DNA from: CAYRFE01 sp964423645 [NCBI: uncultured bacterium]
Lineage (GTDB): Bacteria; Macinerneyibacteriota; Macinerneyibacteria; Macinerneyibacteriales
Reading direction: 5' to 3'
Assembly: GCA_964423645.1 (NCBI GenBank)
Contig: CAYRFE010000005.1
Span: 1-64,000, forward strand
DNA: 64,000 nucleotides
The translations under genes were made by a program, and so were the position numbers. Positions 1-6,314 of this stretch are shown here, in pieces (within the stretch, counting starts at the first letter, position 1; every line of letters starts with the position of its first letter). The notes beneath the pieces are model-generated. The model did not search any database and was not told the origin of the DNA. It worked only from the letters and a program-made list of their open reading frames with translations.

Positions 1-348
1 ATTTTTTACAGCCTTGACTTTTTTGTTACTTTTTGTGTCAAGACAAAAAGTAAGACATGATTTTATACGTTGTGCAATCCCCAAACCTCTTAAAAACTGT
101 AAGCAACAGAAAATCCCTTAAACGACATTAATAAACCAGTAAGGAAAAAAAAGTGTCGAAATGACAACGTAGAAAATTTAGCTCCCCCTCGCGGTTACGC
201 GTTTCCCCCTCTTTGCAAAAATGAGGGGGAAAAAGGAACGGCATGAAAAAATCAGTGTATAGAAATACTTGCAGGGTCTTCAAATGATTATTTTGGTGTG
301 ACTTATTTACAAAACACCAACCGTGCTCGCTAAGGAAAGGCGTCTGCT
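1..348. repeat. Intergenic region with palindromic repeat modules (window edge)
   Basis: No gene is visible here. Positions 28-51 form an inverted repeat (stem ACTTTTTGT / ACAAAAAGT around GTCAAG). It is followed at 69-92 by a GTTGTGCAATCCCCAAACC-like segment; the same two modules recur together at 14546-14610. Positions 202-232 form a second hairpin (TTTCCCCCTC / GAGGGGGAAA). The second hairpin lies downstream of the leftward beta-barrel gene but has no T-run on that strand, so I call it a repeat and not a terminator. Confidence 0.6.
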
Positions 349-1209
349 TTAAAAATTAACCGTCAATCCGAATTGATGCGATATCATCAGTTCGCTTTTA
401 TACATAACGGAGTAATCGAACGTTATCGAGTGTGTGCCCACTCGCCCGCCTGCCGTCGGATAAAAATTCCATTCTCCGACAGGATCTTTATATATTTCCG
501 CACCGTATCCGAATCCTATGAATTCACCTATACCGATCTCATGCCCTGCCGAAAGGGAATATTCATCGTTCCCTTTATAGAAAAACTCTGTCGTTATGTA
601 GTGATTTTTACTTTTATACCCGACACCCGCGATACAATATATCGGTTCTGCAACACTATCATCCACATAGGTATGGCGAAATGCGACATTCATAACCGCC
701 AATGATACGATCATCGATTCATGATGTACCGAAAGATTGAGATTCAGAAAAGGATACCCGGAACGCACGGTCCACAATCGCTCATCCTGATAATGAAGCG
801 TCGCCGTTAATGCGAACGACCGACTCACATAGGTAAAGCCGGCAAAAAAATTGCGATAGTAAAACGAAAAATATCCGTCGGGATCAAGGCCGTAGTCATT
901 GTATACCTCTTGGTCGGGAGCAGTCATCTCTTGAAATCCGAACGTGACAAATCCGCCGGAATTAAGTTTGAATGCGGCGGCGACACCGGTCTGATAGACA
1001 TCGGCAAATAATCTGTTGTGAATAAAGGTCATCCCTGTCGCATCTACTGACGGCATAATCGAGGGGTTGTTAAAAATTGTGGACAAAGACGGATAGGAAA
1101 GATGTGTATTGCCAAGATATCGCCCGTTATTCCCATTCATAACAAACGATTCGGCACATATTGCTGCAGAAAATAATACCGATATAACGATCAATACAAT
1201 CAGGCGCAT
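349..1209 (-). CDS. Putative outer-membrane beta-barrel protein
   Basis: A 286-residue protein with a clear N-terminal signal peptide (MRLIVLIVISVLFSAAICAE, cleavage probably after the AICA stretch). The remainder consists of alternating aromatic and polar stretches (FSFYYRNFFAGFTYVS, HYITTEFFYKG) and ends in a C-terminal aromatic residue (LTVNF). This is the usual look of an outer-membrane barrel of the PorV/PorQ or UPF0164 kind, but I cannot assign a family securely. The start codon overlaps the end of lnt by 10 bases, so the two are co-transcribed and likely translationally coupled. Pairing with Lnt puts both products at the cell envelope. Function unknown. Confidence 0.6.
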   Translation of the reverse strand: MRLIVLIVISVLFSAAICAESFVMNGNNGRYLGNTHLSYPSLSTIFNNPSIMPSVDATGMTFIHNRLFADVYQTGVAAAFKLNSGGFVTFGFQEMTAPDQEVYNDYGLDPDGYFSFYYRNFFAGFTYVSRSFALTATLHYQDERLWTVRSGYPFLNLNLSVHHESMIVSLAVMNVAFRHTYVDDSVAEPIYCIAGVGYKSKNHYITTEFFYKGNDEYSLSAGHEIGIGEFIGFGYGAEIYKDPVGEWNFYPTAGGRVGTHSITFDYSVMYKSELMISHQFGLTVNF

Positions 1210-2636
1210 ACCTTTTCCTTTCGGTATAAAAACACTCCCGCGATCGCCAGCGCCAACAACCAGTAATCGCGTATATAATAATACACCGTTTTATAGGTTC
1301 TTGTATAGAGAAAAGATTCGAGCACTCCACGTTGTTGTGCCGCGAGTGATGCATGAATGCGCCCTTTATGATCGATGAATGCAGAAATGCCGCTATTGGC
1401 ACAATGGATCGTGTCTCGGCCTGATTCTATCGCACGCAATCGCGAAAACTGCAGATGCTGAAACGGTACAAATGTTCCGTCAAACCACCCGTCATTCGTT
1501 GATACGACAAAAAATTGTGCCCCTCCCCGAATGAATTTCGGAAAAAAATCATGAAATATCGATTCAAAACATACTACGCCTGCAAATCGCACATCCTCAA
1601 ATCGGAACACCGTATAATCGGTGCCGGGGGCAAGTTCATTGATATCATAATAGCGTATGAGAAAATCAGAAAGTGTGCGTGACGGTATGTATTCTGCCAC
1701 AGGAAGTAAACGAATTTTTGCATATATTCCGTAAAAACCACGTTCGTCCGCCAATACCAACGCATTATAATTGCCTTCCTGAACATCATATGACGTTCCG
1801 GCAAGATGGTATCTTCCTGAGCCCGTGTGTGCAGTTATTGCCGTAAAAGCATCCTTATCCGTCTGGTAATTGAATATTCCCGCCGCAAATGCCGTTTCCG
1901 GCCATACGACAAGTTTCGTGTCGGCAGAGACACTGAACGCAAGTTTTTTATAGATCTCCATAAGCTGCACAATGAAAGTGTCATCCCATTTCTCGAACAA
2001 ACTCACCGATGGTTGTACGGCCGCGGCGGTCACTTTTTTGATACCTGAATGAGCATGAGTATACATTGCGATAAGCCCTACTATCGTAAGCAAGACAATA
2101 CTCGTGATCGAACGCAGGATGTAGATACGTTTTTTGTTGATAAAATACCGAAAAAGCAACACATTGATCATTACCGTAAAAAAAGTGATCCCGTGCATAC
2201 CCCATAGCGATGCCGTATTGGCGATCGGTAAAAAAGTCGGTGACGCGGATCCGAGTTCGGCCCACGGAAAACGTAACGGTCCAAACCCGCGAATCCATTC
2301 GAGGCAGGTCCACAACAGTGCGGTGTAAAAAATAAAATACCGCGTATGACGAAGTAAATAAAACAGTGCGCCCGCCGCCATCCAGAACAAAGAAAATAAC
2401 ATGACCACGAGAAAAAGACCAACCCAACTGAATCGATAGATCCAATACACATTAACCGTAAAATATGCGATCCCGCACAGATACGACCATTTAAGCGTGT
2501 ATTTCATTGATTTCGCATGATGAACGGTATACAGTAAGGGAATAAGCGTGATAAGCGATACCCAATACCCGATAAACGGCATAAATGATATAAATCCCGC
2601 AATAGCACATGATAAAACTGCAATTCGTTGTTTCAT
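1200..2636 (-). CDS. lnt: Apolipoprotein N-acyltransferase
   Basis: Transfers the third acyl chain from phospholipid to the N-terminal cysteine of outer-membrane-bound lipoproteins; an inner-membrane protein with a periplasmic nitrilase-like domain. The product is 478 residues, close to the family norm. Several hydrophobic helices fill the first ~190 residues. The nitrilase domain shows the catalytic Glu in VVWPETAFAAG, the Lys region KIRLLPVAEYIPSR and the catalytic Cys in GVVCFESIF. I start at 2636 (MKQRIAVL) and not at the longer in-frame ORF start, because the N-terminal helix begins there and a promoter -10 box lies only 7 nt upstream, which would exclude the longer form. First gene of a two-gene operon with the beta-barrel protein. 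Confidence 0.92.
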   Translation of the reverse strand: MKQRIAVLSCAIAGFISFMPFIGYWVSLITLIPLLYTVHHAKSMKYTLKWSYLCGIAYFTVNVYWIYRFSWVGLFLVVMLFSLFWMAAGALFYLLRHTRYFIFYTALLWTCLEWIRGFGPLRFPWAELGSASPTFLPIANTASLWGMHGITFFTVMINVLLFRYFINKKRIYILRSITSIVLLTIVGLIAMYTHAHSGIKKVTAAAVQPSVSLFEKWDDTFIVQLMEIYKKLAFSVSADTKLVVWPETAFAAGIFNYQTDKDAFTAITAHTGSGRYHLAGTSYDVQEGNYNALVLADERGFYGIYAKIRLLPVAEYIPSRTLSDFLIRYYDINELAPGTDYTVFRFEDVRFAGVVCFESIFHDFFPKFIRGGAQFFVVSTNDGWFDGTFVPFQHLQFSRLRAIESGRDTIHCANSGISAFIDHKGRIHASLAAQQRGVLESFLYTRTYKTVYYYIRDYWLLALAIAGVFLYRKEKVCA

Positions 2637-2643
2637 GCAGACG

Positions 2644-2671
2644 AGTATAGCGAATACATGTTTGTTTTCAA
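2644..2671 (-). promoter_or_regulatory. lnt promoter, predicted leaderless
   Basis: On the minus strand TTGAAA (2671-2666), 16 nt, TATACT (2649-2644), then 7 nt to the ATG at 2636. No Shine-Dalgarno fits in the gap, so the transcript should begin at or one base before the start codon. Confidence 0.6.
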
Positions 2672-2741
2672 GGCTTTTTTTAGCCGAAACGAATTCTGAC
2701 CGCCATCGGTGTTCACAGACGGTCACTCTTTCGAAAAATGT

Positions 2742-3638
2742 TCAACAACTCTCGCAATCATGACGTATATATCGTGCCATACGTGATTTTTCGGGTGTGC
2801 TTGTCTCAATCGGCAGGGATTCATCACGCGACCATTCATTCCATGATGCAAAATAATTACGCACATCTTTAAAACCTGCTTCACGTAATGCCACAAGTGT
2901 ATTTGACGCTCTACACCCTTTGAAGCAGTACACATACACCGTTTTCTCGGGTGTAAGGCCTACTTCCGCACACACTTCCAGAATCTCTTCAACAGAACGG
3001 AACATGATCCCGACAGGCGTTTCTTTCATCATACGGTACCATTCTATCCACACCGCACCGGGGATACGCCCCTTTCGCGGACAAAAGTCTTTCCCGTACG
3101 GAGACGAGCTTTCTCCTGTCCATTCGTCATAATCACGTACGTCGAGTAACACGATCCCGGGTTTTCCCAACGCAGATTTCATTTCATCGGTGGTAACCAT
3201 GATGGATGTATCGATAGAAAGCGGAAACGTCACGGGAGTCGGCACTGTGGGCGAATCGGTCAACGGTAAGCCGATCTTACGCCACAAACGAAACCCTCCG
3301 TGCAACACATACACATGAGGATACCCGAGATATTTCATAAGATAATACCCGCGGCACGACTGCCCGAATCCGGTACTCATCGCGTCTTCATAAATAATGG
3401 CATACTCTTTACCCGAAAAACCTGCATCACCGAAAAGTGCTGAAAAGTGATCTCTCAACTCATGCAAGCCTTCCGGTGTTGACGACGCAAGTTTTGAAAA
3501 AATATCACGAATATTTACCGCACCGGGGATATGCGATAGTGCATACTCGCCGGGATCACGAGTATCAATGAAGATCGTCGGGCGATTTTGTGACACTTCA
3601 TATGCTTCATAGGGAAGTAAGAGTGTTTTTTCGGTCAT
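2742..3638 (-). CDS. Tandem rhodanese-domain sulfurtransferase
   Basis: A 298-residue protein made of two rhodanese domains (about 10-135 and 150-285), the arrangement of thiosulfate and 3-mercaptopyruvate sulfurtransferases, which move sulfane sulfur to cyanide or thiol acceptors. The second domain carries the active-site loop VYCFKGCRASNT with the persulfide-forming Cys. The first domain has IIYEDAMSTGFG at the matching place and no Cys, as expected for the inactive N-terminal half. The start has an AAGGA Shine-Dalgarno and lies 22 bases after the xth stop, so it is the second gene of an xth-led transcript. Donor specificity cannot be read from the sequence. Confidence 0.85.
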   Translation of the reverse strand: MTEKTLLLPYEAYEVSQNRPTIFIDTRDPGEYALSHIPGAVNIRDIFSKLASSTPEGLHELRDHFSALFGDAGFSGKEYAIIYEDAMSTGFGQSCRGYYLMKYLGYPHVYVLHGGFRLWRKIGLPLTDSPTVPTPVTFPLSIDTSIMVTTDEMKSALGKPGIVLLDVRDYDEWTGESSSPYGKDFCPRKGRIPGAVWIEWYRMMKETPVGIMFRSVEEILEVCAEVGLTPEKTVYVYCFKGCRASNTLVALREAGFKDVRNYFASWNEWSRDESLPIETSTPEKSRMARYIRHDCESC

Positions 3639-3659
3639 AACGATCCTTTCATCGCGTGA

Positions 3660-4433
3660 TCATATCGCAACGTCAATAAACACCGGGCAGTGGTCGGAAC
3701 CGTATACGTCGGGCATTATGCCTGCATTTTTTACTGACGACTCGATGCCGTTGTCGACGAAGAAATAATCCAGTCGCCAACCGATGTTCCGTTCACGCGC
3801 ACGAGTTTTCATATCCCACCATGTATATAACTCCGATTCTTTGTGAAACAATCGCAATGTGTCGGCATATCCTGCGGCAAGAAAACGATCGATCCATGCC
3901 CGTTCCTGCGGCAAGAATCCTGATACCGTTTCGTTGTTTTTGGGATGCGACAGGTCAATTTCCGTATGCGCGGTATTCACATCGCCGCATGCGATGACAT
4001 GCTTTCCTGCGGCGCGATACTTTTCTGCAGATTCAAGAAAGGCGTCGTAAAAGTCCATTTTGAACTGCAAGCGCTCATCAGACGCTTTCCCGTTGGGATA
4101 ATAGATGTTGTAGAGGACATATGCACCGTAATCAGCGATGATCGTCCGCCCTTCGCTGTCAAAACGCGGTATACCCAAGCCGATCGTTACCCGCTCGGGC
4201 TTATGCCTGCTCCACACCGCCACACCGCTATACCCCTTTTTCTCCGCAGAAGCGAAATACGATTCATAGCCTGCTATGTGAAGCAGGTCGTCGGTGAGTT
4301 GATCGGGGTGAGCCTTTGTCTCCTGCACGCAGACAATATCGGCATTCACGGTATTGAACCAATCAAGAAAGCCCTTTTTATGCACGGCTCTGAGCCCGTT
4401 CACGTTCCATGAGATAAGTTTTTTTACAGGCAT
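3660..4433 (-). CDS. xth: Exodeoxyribonuclease III
   Basis: AP endonuclease and 3'-5' exonuclease of base-excision repair, endonuclease/exonuclease/phosphatase fold, 257 residues. Visible landmarks: SWNVNGLRAVHKKGF at the N-terminus, VCVQETKAH (metal-binding Glu), ACGDVNTAH (catalytic Asp and Asn), WRLDYFFVD and the terminal GSDHCPV with the catalytic Asp-His. The start has an AAGGA Shine-Dalgarno and a promoter 25 bases further up. Leads an operon with the tandem rhodanese. Confidence 0.93.
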   Translation of the reverse strand: MPVKKLISWNVNGLRAVHKKGFLDWFNTVNADIVCVQETKAHPDQLTDDLLHIAGYESYFASAEKKGYSGVAVWSRHKPERVTIGLGIPRFDSEGRTIIADYGAYVLYNIYYPNGKASDERLQFKMDFYDAFLESAEKYRAAGKHVIACGDVNTAHTEIDLSHPKNNETVSGFLPQERAWIDRFLAAGYADTLRLFHKESELYTWWDMKTRARERNIGWRLDYFFVDNGIESSVKNAGIMPDVYGSDHCPVFIDVAI

Positions 4434-4464
4434 AATTTTATCCTTTCACGTAAGTGCTGATTTT

Positions 4465-4493
4465 AGTATACCCGACATCACGCATATCTGCAA
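4465..4493 (-). promoter_or_regulatory. xth promoter
   Basis: Minus strand TTGCAG (4493-4488), 17 nt, TATACT (4470-4465). It gives a 5' leader of about 25 nt that holds an AAGGA ribosome site, so this gene, unlike its neighbour lnt, is not leaderless. Confidence 0.55.
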
Positions 4494-4548
4494 GAAAGTA
4501 AATACAACATGAACAATGCGTCATTTCGAAAATATGGAAAAACAATTA

Positions 4549-4577
4549 TTGACTATAGCCCACAATGGTGCTATCCT
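4549..4577 (+). promoter_or_regulatory. Promoter of the PTPS-like gene (duplicated unit, copy 1)
   Basis: TTGACT (4549-4554), 17 nt, TATCCT (4572-4577) with a TG dinucleotide one base before the -10 box (extended -10). The ~80-bp unit 4549-4628 is repeated, diverged, at 5597-5676. The leader to the ATG at 4711 is about 125 nt. I see no convincing riboswitch fold in it. Confidence 0.5.
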
Positions 4578-4710
4578 TTCGCATGAAATACTTTTGAAAC
4601 AGGCAACTCATTTCTGTTTAGTGAAGTTACAAATCGAGATAGTTTTGACGTAGAAATGGCTGCTTTTTGTGTCGTAGACCGATAAAAACAAAAAAACGAA
4701 AGGAGACAGT

Positions 4711-5202
4711 ATGGAAAACAGAAAGTACAGATCAATTGTGAAATTGGATTTTCAGTATGCGCACAGATTTATGAATTATCCTGGAGAAGCAAGCTATCTT
4801 CATGGGCATTCGGGTTTATTAACAATTGAAATTGAAGGTGATTTGAACAATCATAATTATGCTTATCCGGTAAAAGAAGCACAAAAATTAGCATGGGCAG
4901 TTGCCGACAACTTCATGCATGCAACGATTTTTCAGGAAGGCGATCCATTGCTTGATTTGGTTTTGCAGGGATATGAGCAAACAGGAATGAAGGGTACAAC
5001 AAATAGATTCGGGCCGCCTGCAAAAGCTCTCAACCATGAATTGGTTAAATCCTTTCCTGAAAGTAGAGTAGCGGTAAGTAAAGGGCCTTCTACTTGCGAA
5101 TGGTTCTGCACGATATTCTACGAATTATTGAAAGATAAGATGAATATTAAAAAAGTTGAGTTTCGTTCTTCTTCGTTAAATTGTGCTTCAATGGAATTTT
5201 AA
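4711..5202 (+). CDS. QueD/6-pyruvoyltetrahydropterin synthase-like protein, atypical
   Basis: A 163-residue T-fold protein of the PTPS/QueD family (pterin or 6-carboxy-tetrahydropterin synthesis). The zinc ligands are visible: FQYAHRF near residue 17 and the LHGHSG pair near 31-33. The substrate-anchoring Glu appears in STCEWFCTIFYELL. The catalytic Cys that normally stands four residues before the first His of HGH is an Ala here (GEASYLHGH), with a Glu one residue further up. The usual DH of the active-site relay is also altered (ADNFMHATIF). It may therefore be a PTPS-III-like or repurposed enzyme. AAAGGAG ribosome site. Codon use looks more A/T-ending than in neighbours, which suggests transfer. 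It sits in a cassette with duplicated flanks. Confidence 0.7.
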   Translation: MENRKYRSIVKLDFQYAHRFMNYPGEASYLHGHSGLLTIEIEGDLNNHNYAYPVKEAQKLAWAVADNFMHATIFQEGDPLLDLVLQGYEQTGMKGTTNRFGPPAKALNHELVKSFPESRVAVSKGPSTCEWFCTIFYELLKDKMNIKKVEFRSSSLNCASMEF

Positions 5203-5403
5203 TAAGTAAAACTAAGAACCATGCACTCTAAAAGGTAGAGCAGAAAACATCCTGTCTTCTGCTCTTATCCGAAGAAAATGCAGAAGTTCAGAAGACAAAA
5301 ACAATCTTATAAGATAAGTTATATACCATTAAAACGGTAAATAACCTCAACAGTTATCCCCATTCCCCAAATTATCTCTATACTGTAACTTTAGTTTAAC
5401 AAA

Positions 5404-5567
5404 TAAGGAGGAGCGTTCGCTCCTCCTCGCATGAATTATTTCATTTCGATCGTTGACGTGAACAAGCTCTTCTCTTTTTCGATCATGCCCTCATTTCCGT
5501 ATACGCACAAAAGCGATTGATCGAGTATTTTCTGCAGCATCGGAGCGATGTGTTGCAGAGTATCTAG
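5404..5567 (-). pseudogene. Remnant of an M16 protease gene 3' end with its terminator
   Basis: 5404-5546 is a near-identical copy of 6283-6425, the terminator and last codons of the intact M16 gene. The few differences in coding positions that I checked are synonymous (for example TGC/TGT, GTA/GTG, CTC/CTT, ACG/ACA). Reading leftward it encodes LDTLQHIAPMLQKILDQ and continues to the stop at 5436. Just upstream of the identical part, residues LDTLQHI replace the TIDDVRGF of the intact gene, so it derives from a diverged paralogue and not from a simple copy. Stop codons block the frame further upstream. The hairpin 5407-5426 is retained. Confidence 0.75.
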
Positions 5568-5596
5568 TTTTCATAATCATTATACAAAAACACTTC

Positions 5597-5625
5597 TTGA
5601 CTACAAATCGTAGTGGTGCTACTCT
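5597..5625 (+). promoter_or_regulatory. Promoter of the membrane-protein cassette (duplicated unit, copy 2)
   Basis: TTGACT (5597-5602), 17 nt, TACTCT (5620-5625) with an extended -10 TG. It aligns with 4549-4577 and shares the downstream GCATGAAAT-CTTT-GAAACA-AACT pattern. The leader to the ATG at 5765 is about 130 nt. Confidence 0.45.
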
Positions 5626-5727
5626 TTTGCATGAAATGCTTTATGAAACATCTAACTATTTTAGATTCGGTGGAATATGTGGAGATAATACATGCTTAAA
5701 TATACGCAATATGGCGTATACAAGAAT

Positions 5728-6178
5728 GTTGTGCCTCATAATAAAACAAACCAAATTACATTAAATGTCTAGACAACAAAAAATATATTTAATAGTTTCA
5801 ATAGCTGCAGTCTTAACTGGATTATTATTGACACAATTTTACAGACCTTATGTGTATATAAATCAAATAAATGACTTTGGATTCGCCGACACCATTGGAA
5901 GCTTAGTGTCGGTAATTGGATTTTGTTTCTTCATTTGGAGTTTTAAAAATTATCATGACTCTCAAAAGAATAAAGAAATAGTTATTGCGATAATCATGTA
6001 TGGTTTTGTTTGGGAATTTTTTGGATTATTGGGAATTCATGGAACATTTGATTGGAAAGACATTATTGCAACTGTAGTAAGTGGCCTTTTGACGTATTTA
6101 ATCAAAGAGCTAATTAAAAGACAATTCGAAACGCAGAAATTATTAGAAACAAGTAATAAATAAATTACGAGGCACAAC
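5728..6178. repeat. 10-bp inverted repeat bracketing the small membrane-protein ORF
   Basis: GTTGTGCCTC at 5728-5737 and its exact complement GAGGCACAAC at 6169-6178. The left arm is preceded by a TATACGC/GCGTATA inverted repeat; the right arm is followed by GCTATAGAAAGC. Read circularly (right side joined to left side) the arms and these inner repeats would form an imperfect hairpin of the kind seen in integron attC sites. The core only partly matches the attC consensus GTTRRRY. Confidence 0.45.
5765..6163 (+). CDS. Small four-helix integral membrane protein, unknown function
   Basis: A 132-residue protein with about four predicted membrane segments: IYLIVSIAAVLTGLLL, IGSLVSVIGFCFFIWSF, IVIAIIMYGFVWEFFGLLG and IIATVVSGLLTYLI. 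The tail is basic and polar. I recognise no characterised family; the INDFGFADTIGSLVSVIGFC pattern reminds me of uncharacterised Bacteroidota proteins, a weak impression only. There is no Shine-Dalgarno before the ATG. Base composition is strongly A+T-rich compared with the neighbouring protease gene. The ORF is tightly bracketed by the inverted arms GTTGTGCCTC (5728) and GAGGCACAAC (6169, six bases after the stop), a layout like a mobile gene cassette. Confidence 0.6.
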   Translation: MSRQQKIYLIVSIAAVLTGLLLTQFYRPYVYINQINDFGFADTIGSLVSVIGFCFFIWSFKNYHDSQKNKEIVIAIIMYGFVWEFFGLLGIHGTFDWKDIIATVVSGLLTYLIKELIKRQFETQKLLETSNK

Positions 6179-6278
6179 ACAGGCTATAGAAAGCTGCCAA
6201 TTTACTAGGTTTGCTCAAAAGACCAGCCAATAGCTTCAACGTTATCCCCACCCTCTCATATCACATAATGATTTTTAA

Positions 6279-6305
6279 TAAAAAAGGAGGAGCTTTCGCT
6301 CCTCC
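6279..6305 (-). terminator. Terminator of the M16 protease gene
   Basis: Stem GGAGGAGC / GCTCCTCC around a four-base loop (6286-6305), followed on the minus strand by a run of T's (6285-6279). It lies ten bases after the protease stop and is duplicated at 5407-5426. Confidence 0.85.
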
Positions 6306-6314
6306 TCGCGTGAA

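Larger units (their letters stand above)
5203..5764. other. Non-coding interval between the two cassette ORFs
   Basis: Holds, in order: a hairpin after the PTPS-like stop (stem AGAGCAGAA / TTCTGCTCT, 5235-5265, no T-run); a segment with GTTATCCCCA (about 5355-5364) that is echoed before the second terminator (about 6240-6249); a duplicate of the protease 3' end and terminator (5404-5567); the second copy of the promoter unit (5597-5676); an inverted repeat TATACGC/GCGTATA; and the 10-bp arm GTTGTGCCTC at 5728-5737. Confidence 0.6.

Noticed and set aside
202-232. Terminator for the beta-barrel gene
   Set aside because: The hairpin is good but no T-run follows on the minus strand, and similar G/C-rich palindromes in this genome are repeats.
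3945-4412. Rightward 155-codon ORF opposite xth
   Set aside because: Entirely antisense to a well-conserved xth gene with clear motifs; a shadow frame.
4578-4710. Possible preQ1 or pterin riboswitch in the leader of the PTPS-like gene
   Set aside because: I could not find the conserved core or a stable pairing pattern of a known class; the leader is mostly shared with the unrelated downstream cassette.
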